DNA from: Candidatus Methanophagaceae archaeon
Lineage (GTDB): Archaea; Halobacteriota; Syntropharchaeia; Alkanophagales; Methanospirareceae
Reading direction: 5' to 3'
DNA: 28,855 nucleotides
Assembly (NCBI GenBank): GCA_013374505.1
Contig: QENJ01000223.1
Coordinates: 1-28,855, forward strand
Both the position numbers and the translations under genes were made by a program. This document shows, one piece after another, positions 7,166 to 15,561 of the stretch. The stretch's first letter is position 1; every line of letters begins with the position of its first letter. Below the pieces are notes generated by a model. The model was not told where the DNA came from and did no database searches. It was given only the letters and a program-made list of their open reading frames with translations.

Positions 7166-9028
7166 GTGACGGGCGAAATAAGGGAGTTAGAAACTTGGGC
7201 TAAACAGACATTCCATTATGCGCTCATAGGGATTATAGTAGGTCTCGCCATAGTCGCTTTTTTTTTAGCTTTAAATTACTGTACTTTATTCTTTTTAGAA
7301 GCCCTTGGTGGATACCACCCCCCCTCACCCGGAAATGAGCCAGATGTATTCGTATTCTACCCACTACTGGGTGGTGCATTCACAAATCCGTTTTTTCTAA
7401 TTCTGTTAGCCCTTGTTCCGGCATTGGGTGGTTTGATTTGCGGTATAATAAAATACAAACTACTTCCAGTTACGAAACCGGAACTCCACGAAACTGACGT
7501 CTTCATAGATGCGTTTCACAATGAAAGAGGGCAAATAACAGGCAAGGACGGGCTGGTAAGAGGAATATGTTCGGTGGCAACAATCAGCACGGGTGGCAGT
7601 GCGGGAAGAGAAGGCCCAAGTGCAATGCTGGGTGCGACTATAGGTTCACTATTTGGTAGATTATTGAAATTAGACGAAAGGGAACGGCGTAAAGTGCTAG
7701 CGGCAGCGGCAGGTGCCGGAATTGCGGCTATGTTCAGAGCACCACTCGGCGGTGCGTTCTTCGGTATTGAAACGCTGTACCGACGTGATATGGAAATAGA
7801 GGCATTAGTTCCTGCGATAATATGCTCTATCGCGGCGTATATCGTTTCCTGCACCGTCTTTGGATTTGGTAATATCTATGCAATAGGCGATTATGACATC
7901 ACGGCAATGTTAACTCCTTTCTCATTAATTCTATTCCTGTGTCTTGGAATAATATGTGTTCCTTTTGCTATTGCATTTACCAAATTATTGCAAGTATCAA
8001 GATCTTTTTTCTTCGACACATTGAAGGGTCCCGACTGGATCAAACCAGCAATAGGTGGACTTCTGCTTGGCCTCCTGTTCCTAATCGGTTATTTCATCCT
8101 GAATCCGCAGCAAGACGTAGAGAAAGGTATTGAAATAGCAAGCGGGATATTTGGTGGTGGCTATGGCTTTATACAATTGGCGTTCTATGGCAAGATTACG
8201 TTGAGCGTTTTGGCGTTTGTCGCGGTTGCAAAGATATTAGGGACCGCTTTAACTATGGGGTCGGGTGGTAGCGGGGGCTCATTTATACCGTCATTAGCCA
8301 TGGGTGCGGCTGTGGGAGGGGTAGTAGGGCAGGTTCTCAGCTATTTCTTCCCGGCAACGGTGACAAACCCCTGGATATTTTCCCTTATCGGTGCTGCTGC
8401 CTTCTTCGGCGCGGCTGCTAATGCACCACTCACCGCACTTTTCATCGTATGTGAAATCTCAGGTTCTTATACGCTCTTCGTTCCCGCTTTACTTGCTATA
8501 ATACCGGCGTATTCGCTGGTAGGCAGAAGGACGATTTATCCGGAGCAATATGAAGTTAGGAAAGATTCACCGGCACACCGCAGGGAATTCATGGTTGATA
8601 TACTGGAAGGCATAAAAGTGGCAGATGCCTATACGAAGAATTTGCTGAGCCTTCCTGGAACTAAGACCGTGCGAGAAGGTATCCATTTCGCGGAGAAAAA
8701 GGGGCACATAACATATCCAGTGGTGGATGAAGCAGGGCGATTAGTAGGCATAACGAGCATAATGGACCTGGAAGAAGAAAGAGAGCGGGGTGGGGTCTAT
8801 AAAAAGATAGCTCAAATGTGCAGGCGGGACGTGATAGTAGCCTATCCCGACGAGTTTCTGGAAGATGCACTACAAAAGATGGATAAATATAACGTTGGCA
8901 GGTTGCCTGTGGTGGCGCGAGAAAGAGAGAAAGAACTGATGGGAATAATAAGCCGATCCGATATAATAAGCGAACACTGCCGCAGACGGTCTCTTCTAAG
9001 GGATGATGGCTCTTCTTGCAGGCGATGA
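7166..9028 (+). CDS. ClC-family chloride channel/transporter with C-terminal CBS pair
   Basis: A 620-residue membrane protein, starting at GTG 7166 (GTGAT 7 bases upstream). Residues about 15-455 are the ClC core: GGSAGREGPSAMLGA (about 145-160) carries the gating glutamate in GREGP, GGSGGSFIPSLAMG (about 370) is the GxFxP ion-binding loop, and AAFFGAAANAPLTALFIVCE (about 410) is the conserved late helix. The usual GSGIP loop is replaced by a stretch containing VFIDAFHNERG, as in a subgroup of prokaryotic ClCs. Residues about 480-610 are two CBS domains that bind adenine nucleotides and regulate gating. Transport of Cl- or another small anion, by channel or H+ exchange, cannot be told apart here. 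It stands alone. Confidence 0.92.
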   Translation: MTGEIRELETWAKQTFHYALIGIIVGLAIVAFFLALNYCTLFFLEALGGYHPPSPGNEPDVFVFYPLLGGAFTNPFFLILLALVPALGGLICGIIKYKLLPVTKPELHETDVFIDAFHNERGQITGKDGLVRGICSVATISTGGSAGREGPSAMLGATIGSLFGRLLKLDERERRKVLAAAAGAGIAAMFRAPLGGAFFGIETLYRRDMEIEALVPAIICSIAAYIVSCTVFGFGNIYAIGDYDITAMLTPFSLILFLCLGIICVPFAIAFTKLLQVSRSFFFDTLKGPDWIKPAIGGLLLGLLFLIGYFILNPQQDVEKGIEIASGIFGGGYGFIQLAFYGKITLSVLAFVAVAKILGTALTMGSGGSGGSFIPSLAMGAAVGGVVGQVLSYFFPATVTNPWIFSLIGAAAFFGAAANAPLTALFIVCEISGSYTLFVPALLAIIPAYSLVGRRTIYPEQYEVRKDSPAHRREFMVDILEGIKVADAYTKNLLSLPGTKTVREGIHFAEKKGHITYPVVDEAGRLVGITSIMDLEEERERGGVYKKIAQMCRRDVIVAYPDEFLEDALQKMDKYNVGRLPVVAREREKELMGIISRSDIISEHCRRRSLLRDDGSSCRR

Positions 9029-9460
9029 AGAGAAGGACAGTTATGAAAGTGAACATAAAGCAAAAAAAACTTTAAATGTTAAGGATGAATATAATAACTG
9101 CCCTTTTCGAAGAGTAGTATGACCTCGCCGAACGTGCGCAGGATGATTACTATGGCAAATAGAGGGCTACAAAACCAAGCCGTATTGTACGGTCCCTGCG
9201 GTATGCCACTCATAAGAGGGCGATGACCGTTTAGAGGCAACCACAATACGGTACATCTATTTGCTTAGTGGTACAGATATCAAAAGCCGAATTTGGCACA
9301 AAGAATGAATTGATACTGCTACACTGCTCTACAAATCATGTAAGCACTTAACCCGATATAAAAAATCTGAAGGTCAAGAACATAAAGCTTTTAACTTTTG
9401 AGGGTAGATATTTACACTTGTTCGTATTTGTAGGTTTATAGACAAATACAGAGAAGGTGT
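9029..9460. other. Gene-free stretch carrying a structured RNA candidate
   Basis: About 430 bases between the ClC gene and thioredoxin with no credible gene. CTTTAAATG at 9070-9078 is a candidate TATA box, giving a start near 9100. The part 9149-9269 folds into nested stems (separate entry). The rest, 9270-9430, is featureless. Confidence 0.5.
9149..9269 (+). ncRNA. Candidate structured RNA with nested stems
   Basis: Four stems nest without conflict: GCAAATAGA (9155-9163) with TCTATTTGC (9256-9264); GCCGTATTGT (9179-9188) with ACAATACGGT (9243-9252, one G-U); ACGGTC (9189-9194) with GACCGT (9225-9230); GCCACTC (9205-9211) with GAGGGC (9216-9221, one bulge). ACTA/TAGT (9149-9152, 9266-9269) extends the base. 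A TATA-like CTTTAAATG about 70-80 bases upstream would suit plus-strand transcription. It lacks SRP RNA, RNase P RNA or tRNA signatures. It could instead be a hairpin-rich mobile relic. Confidence 0.5.
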
Positions 9461-9466
9461 ATGAGT

Positions 9467-9922
9467 ATGGAAGAAGGAGAGGTAAGAGGGGTTGTGAATG
9501 AGGCGGATTTGGAGATAGAGCGGTTAAAGGAGCGAAAGATGCGTGAAATGGAAGAAGAGATGAAAGCGATGAAAGCGGGGGGCGCAGAAGGAGAGGGGAT
9601 GATAGACCGCCCGTTGATAATGGACGATGCCAGTTTTGTAGAGACAGTAAGAAAATATCCACTTATCATTGTGGATTGCTGGGCTGCATGGTGCGGACCA
9701 TGCAAGATGGTTGCACCGATAATAGATGAATTAGCAAAGGAATATGCAGGAAAGGTCGTATTTGGAAAGCTGAACGTGGATGAGAATCCAAAAATAGCTT
9801 CAGAATTTGGTATTATGGCTATACCCACACTGTTCATATTTAAAAATGGTGAACCCGTGGATGTAATACAGGGCGCGATGCCAAAGCCTTATTTCGAGGC
9901 GAAACTAAAGGAATGGATGTAA
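9467..9922 (+). CDS. trxA: Thioredoxin with charged N-terminal helix
   Basis: A thioredoxin fold reductase with active site WCGPC (about residues 76-80), the cis-proline loop IPTLFIFKNG (about 118-127), and the buried Asp in IIVDCWA. It reduces protein disulfides in the cytosol. It carries about 45 extra N-terminal residues, a charged E/K/R helix (IERLKERKMREMEEEMK). I choose ATG 9467 because AAGGTG (9454-9459) is 7 bases before it but only 1 base before the other ATG at 9461, giving 151 residues. DNA polymerase D small subunit follows after about 90 bases. Confidence 0.93.
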   Translation: MEEGEVRGVVNEADLEIERLKERKMREMEEEMKAMKAGGAEGEGMIDRPLIMDDASFVETVRKYPLIIVDCWAAWCGPCKMVAPIIDELAKEYAGKVVFGKLNVDENPKIASEFGIMAIPTLFIFKNGEPVDVIQGAMPKPYFEAKLKEWM

Positions 9923-10013
9923 AAAAGGAACTTTTCTACAGACAAGAGCGCTTTAGTAAAGGAACAAGAGAAGCGTTATAGGGGGGAACGCACCAGATAC
10001 ATGACTACAAGGT

Positions 10014-11522
10014 ATGATATCCGCTAAAAATGGCAAGTACGAGGAGATAGAAATAGTAAAGAGGTTTGCTGATGTTGGATTGCAGGTACAGCCAGAGGTT
10101 GTTGACTTATTAAGTCAGTATAAAGTGGAATGCGAAGCGGACGGTGGCCTGTACTTTAACATCAATGATATAGCAAAAAGTGTAGCTAATTCGTTAGAGC
10201 CTTCGGTATTCGTGATTTCTACAGAACAGATGGCTGCGTTTATCAAAGGTAACGGTGCAAAAGAGGCGGGAAAAAACAACGGATTCCAAAAGCAAGCAGC
10301 ACCGGATATAATCAAATCGTTCTCCAATAATGGCGGAGGTGTGGACCAAAATAACTTCTTACTACAGTTTCTCAATAGATACGAGAGGATAGGTGCCATA
10401 CTAAAAAAGCGGCTGAATTGTGGTCAGATACGATTCTTGCGGAACGCCAGAGTGGGAGAAGATGTTTCCGTAGTGGGGATGGTCGCATCAATAAATAAGA
10501 CGGCAAAAGGGAATCTCCGAGTGGACCTGGAAGACCCGTCAGGACATATACCCGTAATCTTACATCCTCATGAGGAACTGGTTCAGGATGAGATAATAGG
10601 CGTTACCGGTACTCTACTCGAAGGCGGTTTTTTGTTTGGAAATAGGGTTATACTCCCGGATGTGCCTATTTCCTCGCCGTCTGCACAGTCATCATTACCC
10701 CTGCCGCACACATCTAAATCCGCCCATCGTTCTGAAGAGCCCGTATATGCGGTGTTTATTTCTGATCTGCATGTAGGTAGTAATACATTTCTGGATGAGA
10801 CATGGGCTAATTTCACTCAATGGCTAATTGAAGAATCAAAAAGAATCAATATTGCATATCTGATGGTTGCCGGCGATATTGTAGATGGGATCGGTATATA
10901 CCCGGCACAGGAAGAGGATTTGTTAATTACGGATATAGGCGAGCAATATAAAATAGCGGGGGGATACTTTCACGATTTACCTTTGCACATACATGTAGTG
11001 GTCTCGCCGGGCAATCATGATGCCGTTAGAAGTGCGGAGCCACAGCCATCTCTGCCTGCGGAGTTCCAGGCGTATTTTCCTGATAATACGTACTTCGTGA
11101 GCAATCCTGCGTACATAAGAATCGGTGGCCGGCTGGTGTTGATGTATCATGGTCAGTCATTCGATGATTTTGTCAGCGCGGTATCGCGACTGAATTATTC
11201 AAAGCCCGAGGAGATGATGGTGGAAATGCTGAAAAAGCGGCATGTAGCACCAATATATGGGAACAGCGTTTCTATTGTGCCTGATGGGCAGGACTACGGT
11301 GTGATAGACTTTGTTCCCGAGATATTTCACTGTGGGCATTCTCATACAGTCGGAATAGCGAAATATCGGGGCGTGCTACTTTTAAATTCTGGGACTTGGC
11401 AATCACAAACATCGTATCAAAAGAAGTTTAACCTGAATCCCGTCCCCGGATGTGCAACGCTTGTAAACCTTTCCACGCTGAAGGCAAAGGTAATGGACTT
11501 CCGAGGAGGGGTTGGTGCGTGA
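10014..11522 (+). CDS. polB: DNA polymerase D small subunit (DP1), exonuclease
   Basis: A 502-residue DP1 of the euryarchaeal replicative polymerase PolD. It gives the 3'-5' proofreading exonuclease and holds the large subunit DP2. Order: an N-terminal helical domain (about 1-110), an OB fold (about 145-225, VSVVGMVASIN ... VILHPHEEL) and a calcineurin-like phosphoesterase domain with FISDLHVGSN (about 246-255), VAGDIVDG (about 284), SPGNHDAVRSAEPQP (about 332), MYHGQSFDDF (about 379) and HCGHSHTVG (about 442). All metal ligands appear intact. Upstream GGGGGGAA is rather far from the ATG at 10014. Its 3' end overlaps the cis-prenyltransferase start by three or four bases, so the two are translationally coupled. 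Confidence 0.95.
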   Translation: MISAKNGKYEEIEIVKRFADVGLQVQPEVVDLLSQYKVECEADGGLYFNINDIAKSVANSLEPSVFVISTEQMAAFIKGNGAKEAGKNNGFQKQAAPDIIKSFSNNGGGVDQNNFLLQFLNRYERIGAILKKRLNCGQIRFLRNARVGEDVSVVGMVASINKTAKGNLRVDLEDPSGHIPVILHPHEELVQDEIIGVTGTLLEGGFLFGNRVILPDVPISSPSAQSSLPLPHTSKSAHRSEEPVYAVFISDLHVGSNTFLDETWANFTQWLIEESKRINIAYLMVAGDIVDGIGIYPAQEEDLLITDIGEQYKIAGGYFHDLPLHIHVVVSPGNHDAVRSAEPQPSLPAEFQAYFPDNTYFVSNPAYIRIGGRLVLMYHGQSFDDFVSAVSRLNYSKPEEMMVEMLKKRHVAPIYGNSVSIVPDGQDYGVIDFVPEIFHCGHSHTVGIAKYRGVLLLNSGTWQSQTSYQKKFNLNPVPGCATLVNLSTLKAKVMDFRGGVGA

Positions 11523-12442
11523 ACATGAATGTAAAGATGAGAGCACTGCGTAACGCAATGGGACTACGCAACTGGGTACGGAGACGAGCTTACGGCGAAT
11601 ACGAGAAAATGCTGGAGGACGAGATTTTAGAGCGGAAATTGCCCGTGCACGTGGCGATAATCATGGATGGTAATAGGCGATACGCACATAAGATCGGAGT
11701 GTCCACGGAAGAAGCGTATCACTTCGGTGCGGAGATAACGGAAAATGTGATAGATTGGTGCTTCGATCTCGGCGTGGAACAACTAACGGTATATGCGTTT
11801 TCTATTGAGAACTTTTGCAGGACGGATGAAGAGATAGCACAATTATTTGATTTGATGTGCGTGGAATTTGAGAAGATCAGCATGGACGAACGAGTGCATA
11901 AGCATGGTGTGCGGATAAGAGCGATCGGAAATACCCGTTTACTACCCGAATCGGTAAGGGCGGCAATAAGAAAAGCGGAACGCGTAACAGAGCAGTATAC
12001 CAAACATAAGTTGTATATCGCGTTAGCCTATAGTGGCCGGATGGAGATAGTAGATTCCGTGCGAATAATAGGGGATAGAGTGAAGAGAGGTCTGCTATCT
12101 GTGGCGGAAATAGATGAAGAGACGGTATCACAGCATTTGTACATACACGAAATAGAAGATGGAGAGTTGATGCCGGAAGCGAAGGCTGCGGTGGATTTGA
12201 TAATAAGGACTGGTGGCGAGATGCGTTTGAGCAATTTCGTGCCCTGGCAGGCGTTGGGAAATGAATGTGCCGCATATTTCTGCGCACCCTTCTGGCCCGA
12301 GTTCAGACGAATTGATTTCCTCAGGGCGATTCGGACGTACCAGGAACGAGAGGAAGAGGAAAGATTAAGCGCAGTCACCCGAGTTATAAAATTAAACCGT
12401 TTCTTAGAACGTAAAGAGTTACCACTTGAATTTCACCATTAA
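11519..12442 (+). CDS. uppS: Cis-prenyltransferase (polyprenyl diphosphate synthase)
   Basis: This gene extends an allylic prenyl diphosphate with isopentenyl units in cis to form the lipid carrier for glycosylation. Motifs: HVAIIMDGNRRYA (about 45-57), VEQLTVYAFSIENFCR (about 88-103), RIRAIGN (about 136), ALAYSGRMEIVDSVR (about 165), DLIIRTGGEMRLSNFVPWQ (about 225-243). I prefer GTG 11519 (307 residues), overlapping the DP1 stop, because GGAGGGG (11505-11511) is 7 bases before it; ATG 11525 is a close alternative and changes only two residues. The N-terminal basic helix (RNWVRRRAYGEYEKML) is usual for archaeal members. A T6 tract at 12455-12460 may end the transcript. Confidence 0.94.
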   Translation: MNMNVKMRALRNAMGLRNWVRRRAYGEYEKMLEDEILERKLPVHVAIIMDGNRRYAHKIGVSTEEAYHFGAEITENVIDWCFDLGVEQLTVYAFSIENFCRTDEEIAQLFDLMCVEFEKISMDERVHKHGVRIRAIGNTRLLPESVRAAIRKAERVTEQYTKHKLYIALAYSGRMEIVDSVRIIGDRVKRGLLSVAEIDEETVSQHLYIHEIEDGELMPEAKAAVDLIIRTGGEMRLSNFVPWQALGNECAAYFCAPFWPEFRRIDFLRAIRTYQEREEEERLSAVTRVIKLNRFLERKELPLEFHH

Positions 12443-12504
12443 AACGTAAAGTCTTTTTTTGCTAGGTCAAATCTGCCATTCAAAGCGTTTACGTAATATT
12501 GTTC

Positions 12505-12514
12505 TTTTAAAATA
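12505..12514 (+). promoter_or_regulatory. Candidate TATA box of the BatD-like gene
   Basis: TTTTAAAATA is centred about 23 bases before ATG 12532. With archaeal TATA spacing the transcript would begin at or near the start codon, so a leaderless mRNA is likely. Confidence 0.45.
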
Positions 12515-12531
12515 ATCATTACATATCATCT

Positions 12532-13914
12532 ATGGTAAACACCGGGTGGTTGCGAGATATGAACGCGTGGAGAAAGACAATGGCCATTCTCGTGGTTGTA
12601 GTGTTCGTGTTCGTGCTCGCAGTCACGACAGCATCAACCGCGAAAACGCTGGAAGTGCGTAAAATCGTCCAGAACGCGGATGACATAATTGTGGGTGATG
12701 ACGTGACAATTCTACTCAAGTTCAAGAACCCGTTTAAGCAGGAGATACCTATTCAAATAGTGGACAGGAATATTATTGGTAATAACGGCCTGGATATACA
12801 ATGTCTTGAAGCTACATTGCCCGCAATGGACAAGCTGGTACTCGCTTACGAGCCGATAGTGACGTTCAAAGCCGGTAAATATACCTTAGATGCGGCGGCG
12901 ATTTCGTTTACAAATCCTAATACCGGTGATAGGGAAATGGTGGAATCAAACACAGAGAGTATAGAGGTGAAAGGAGATAGTACAATGCCGCAGGCACAGC
13001 AGAAACAGGGCATTACCACTATTTATCGCTGTGGCGGCACGAATATTCAATCCACGTCGTATTCCGCGTCTTCCACCAGCAGTTCGCTCAATATACAAAT
13101 GGGCGGACAGCAATCAGGTAGTCAGCAGCAGGGCAGTGTAGAACAGCGGGTGGCGAATAATCAACTGAATCAAAATTCAGGGCAATTGAAGAAAGAGCTG
13201 GAACAGGAAATGCAACGACAGCAAGAGTTGGAGGAACAAATCAGTAAAGAGCTTGCGAATAACTCGGAGTTCCAGCAATACGATGCCCAATTACGAGCTG
13301 CGGGATTCAATCAGACACAGCCTTCTTTCAATCAAATTGCTCAAAACCATACACAGATAACCGTGCCCTACCGGAATGAAAGCGCGGAACGAAAGATAAA
13401 AGCGGATTACATCCACGGTACTATCCAGAATGTTAGATTAGAAGAAAGCACACCCAAAGAGAAAGCAGAAAGCAAACTTTTGTGGTGGCTCCTTATACTC
13501 ATTGCAGGGGTTATTGTTACTGGCTGGTTCCTTTATGAAAAATATCACAAAAGTGCACAGAGACCAGAATTGCAGCCTATTACCGAGGAATCCGCGCAAA
13601 CCGTGGACTACGTGGGAGATGCAAGAAGGATGGTGGAAGAAGCGGAACTTTTATTCCGGAACAACCGTGAGAAGGACGCATACGAGAAGATTTCACGTGC
13701 AATTCGGTTTTATTTCTCGTATAAACTCGGGCTAAATACGGAGTTGTTAAATACCGAGCTGTTGAATATTTTGAGTGCGAAAAGGGACTTGGACATGTAT
13801 TCCAAAGTAAAAAACTGCCTGGACTTGTGTTGCAAGGTGGAATTCGCCAGCTATAAAAGCAAAGAGAACGATTTTTACAAAATAGTGGAAATAACTAAAG
13901 CGATAATAGTATAA
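12532..13914 (+). CDS. BatD-like membrane protein with Gln/Asn/Ser-rich region
   Basis: A 460-residue protein. A signal or anchor helix (about 15-36, AILVVVVFVFVLAVTTAS) is followed by a beta-sandwich domain (about 40-146, with DDVTILLKFKNPFKQEIPI), a low-complexity Q/N/S-rich and coiled-coil stretch (about 155-270), a membrane helix (about 315-337, LLWWLLILIAGVIVTGWFLY) and a cytoplasmic helical domain (about 358-460, ARRMVEEAELLFRNNREKDAYEKI). This layout recalls BatD/oxygen-tolerance-type proteins, but no partner Bat genes are visible. A near-perfect internal duplication, NTELLNTELL, lies at about 402-411. It is 8 bases before the potassium channel gene, so probably co-transcribed with it. 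Function unknown. Confidence 0.7.
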   Translation: MVNTGWLRDMNAWRKTMAILVVVVFVFVLAVTTASTAKTLEVRKIVQNADDIIVGDDVTILLKFKNPFKQEIPIQIVDRNIIGNNGLDIQCLEATLPAMDKLVLAYEPIVTFKAGKYTLDAAAISFTNPNTGDREMVESNTESIEVKGDSTMPQAQQKQGITTIYRCGGTNIQSTSYSASSTSSSLNIQMGGQQSGSQQQGSVEQRVANNQLNQNSGQLKKELEQEMQRQQELEEQISKELANNSEFQQYDAQLRAAGFNQTQPSFNQIAQNHTQITVPYRNESAERKIKADYIHGTIQNVRLEESTPKEKAESKLLWWLLILIAGVIVTGWFLYEKYHKSAQRPELQPITEESAQTVDYVGDARRMVEEAELLFRNNREKDAYEKISRAIRFYFSYKLGLNTELLNTELLNILSAKRDLDMYSKVKNCLDLCCKVEFASYKSKENDFYKIVEITKAIIV

Positions 13915-13922
13915 TAATCATA

Positions 13923-14912
13923 ATGGAACCTTTAAGACACGTATTGATTGCAGTTAGTCTATTAGTCTCTGTGGTTATGATAGGGGCAGTAGGTTTTATG
14001 TATATCGAAGGGCTCGAGCCCTTAAATGCTTTATACTTGGCTATCGCTACCGTTACAACCGTGGGATATGGGGATATCGTCCCTCTGACACCCGAGGGTA
14101 AAATATTTACGGCGGGATTGATCATAGCGGGCGTTGGTGTAGCCTTATATGTGTTAGTCGAGATAATAGAATCAGTATTAGAAGGAAGATTAAGCAAAGC
14201 TTTTGGTATCGCGCGGGTAAAGAGAAGCGTGGCGAAGATGAATAAACACAAGATAATATGCGGTGGCGGACGTACCGGGAACATAGTAGCAGATGAATTT
14301 GGAAAAGAAGGTTTGGACTTTGTAGTGGTAGAGCACGACGCGGAAGTGGCAAAAGAACTGAGGAAGAAGGATATAGCTTTAGTGGAAGGCGATGCGACAA
14401 AAGATGAGACTCTAAAAGAAGCGGGTGTGGAACGAGCTTCCGGGTTGGTATCCACGCTGCCTTCGGATTGTAGCAATTTATTGCTTTGTATTACGGCAAG
14501 AGACCTGAACACGAATTTGGAGTTAGTAGCGCGAGCGAGTTCCCAAGAGGCTGCTAAGAGGTTATACAGCATAGGCGCGAAAAAAGTGGTGATCGTGGAA
14601 GAAATAGGTGGTAGAAGATTAGCGAGGAGCTTAACAAAGCCAGCAATCGTGGATTTCCTGGATTTCGCCACGACAGCCGGCGAGACCTCGTTAGAAAGCC
14701 TGAAAGTGGGGCCCGGCACGAAGATCGCAAATAAGAAGATAAAAGAACTGCGGATTGAGGAGAAGATAGGTGCGACAATAGTTGCTATCATACGGGATGA
14801 TAAAGTCATATCGGATTTCGGGCCGGAGGACGAATTACGGGTGGGTGATACCGTGGTGGTTATAGGGAAGAAAAAATCGTTAGAGAAGTTTGAGGAGCTG
14901 GATTCGCTATGA
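13923..14912 (+). CDS. Two-helix potassium channel with RCK domain (MthK type)
   Basis: A 329-residue channel. Membrane helix 1 is about 7-28, the pore helix and selectivity filter TVGYGD is 46-51, and helix 2 is about 60-84. The cytoplasmic RCK-N (TrkA-N) domain begins KHKIICGGGRTG (108-119; the nucleotide-binding glycines are present) and runs to about 225. An RCK-C (TrkA-C) domain fills about 245-329 (KIKELRIEEKIGATIVAI ... GDTVVVIGKK). Such channels form tetramers with an octameric gating ring that responds to Ca2+, nucleotides or pH. It begins 8 bases after the BatD-like gene and is followed at 15079 by another RCK-C gene pair. Confidence 0.94.
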   Translation: MEPLRHVLIAVSLLVSVVMIGAVGFMYIEGLEPLNALYLAIATVTTVGYGDIVPLTPEGKIFTAGLIIAGVGVALYVLVEIIESVLEGRLSKAFGIARVKRSVAKMNKHKIICGGGRTGNIVADEFGKEGLDFVVVEHDAEVAKELRKKDIALVEGDATKDETLKEAGVERASGLVSTLPSDCSNLLLCITARDLNTNLELVARASSQEAAKRLYSIGAKKVVIVEEIGGRRLARSLTKPAIVDFLDFATTAGETSLESLKVGPGTKIANKKIKELRIEEKIGATIVAIIRDDKVISDFGPEDELRVGDTVVVIGKKKSLEKFEELDSL

Positions 14913-14977
14913 CAAACTTTTTTGCAACGCAAAAACCTTTACTAAAAAACGCTTACGCGGCTCTTATAGCGTCTCTT

Positions 14978-15020
14978 GCACCCACAATTATTAGAGGCAT
15001 GAGTCCAGTAATCGGGGTGC
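14978..15020 (+). other. Hairpin between the channel and the regulator gene
   Basis: Arms GCACCC (14978-14983) and GGGTGC (15015-15020) enclose ATTA (14987-14990) and TAAT (15009-15012). T5 follows at 15036-15040. It may mark the end of the channel transcript. It is not a tRNA: no D or T arm can be drawn. Confidence 0.35.
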
Positions 15021-15050
15021 TCAGCTAAAAATTAGTTTTTATCATTTGCT

Positions 15051-15060
15051 TATGATATAA
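15051..15060 (+). promoter_or_regulatory. Candidate TATA box of the antiporter operon
   Basis: TTATGATATA lies about 23 bases ahead of ATG 15079, which would make the message nearly leaderless. Confidence 0.35.
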
Positions 15061-15078
15061 CTAAGAGAGCGTGGTCAA

Positions 15079-15561
15079 ATGCAAATATCCGAACTTCCCG
15101 AGATAGGCACGAAGTATGAGATAGAAAGCCCAAAAGGCGATAAAGTAGCGGTCATATTCTTGACGACTGGCGAGATCGAACTATATGTATTAGAATCCGA
15201 TGCCGCGAAGCCGACGGTTACAAGGCTGACAACGGCAGAAGCCCGGCGTCTCGGAAGCGTTTTGACCGGTGCGTTACTCACAATAGAGCACGAAGACGTA
15301 GAGGTCTCATTTGCGGACATCTCGGACCTCAGAATACACATCCATGTATGTCCGATAACAAAGTCAGTAGTAGGAAAAAGCATCGAGGATTTGGCAATCC
15401 GTAAAAAAACGGGCGTCACAGTAGTTGCAATTTCGCGAAAGGGCCAGAGCATCGTTAGCCCGCCGCCGGAAATGGTCTTTGAAGAGGGGGACCTGATAGT
15501 GGCGATAGGCGAGAGAGCGCAAATAAAGGCATGTCAGCAGGTGATTCTGGGACCGGGCTAA
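15079..15561 (+). CDS. KhtT-like RCK-C regulatory subunit of a cation/proton antiporter
   Basis: A 160-residue soluble protein. An N-terminal domain (about 1-78, EIGTKYEIESPKGDKVAVI) precedes a TrkA-C/RCK-C domain (about 85-155, KSVVGKSIEDLAIRKKTGVTVVAI and FEEGDLIVAIGER). This two-domain arrangement is that of KhtT, the cytosolic gate of the K+/H+ antiporter KhtU, which senses c-di-AMP and pH in Bacillus; the ligand here is unknown. Its TAA is directly followed by the ATG of the antiporter, so the two are coupled. Confidence 0.85.
   Translation: MQISELPEIGTKYEIESPKGDKVAVIFLTTGEIELYVLESDAAKPTVTRLTTAEARRLGSVLTGALLTIEHEDVEVSFADISDLRIHIHVCPITKSVVGKSIEDLAIRKKTGVTVVAISRKGQSIVSPPPEMVFEEGDLIVAIGERAQIKACQQVILGPG

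Noticed and set aside
6685..7203. Two small plus-strand frames upstream of the ClC gene (62 and 79 codons)
   Set aside because: No domain, no ribosome site, low-complexity composition; the second overlaps the ClC start in another frame.
9149..9269. SRP RNA, RNase P RNA or H/ACA guide identity for the structured region
   Set aside because: The conserved SRP apical loop and RNase P core sequences are absent, and the internal loops are too lopsided for an H/ACA pocket.
13895..14932. A 345-codon open frame antisense to the potassium channel gene
   Set aside because: It is the mirror of a clear channel gene (TVGYGD, RCK domains), has a serine/proline-rich meaningless product, and no ribosome site.
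14941..15030. tRNA-like segment between channel and regulator genes
   Set aside because: Only one nested stem can be drawn; no D arm, anticodon arm or GTTC loop.
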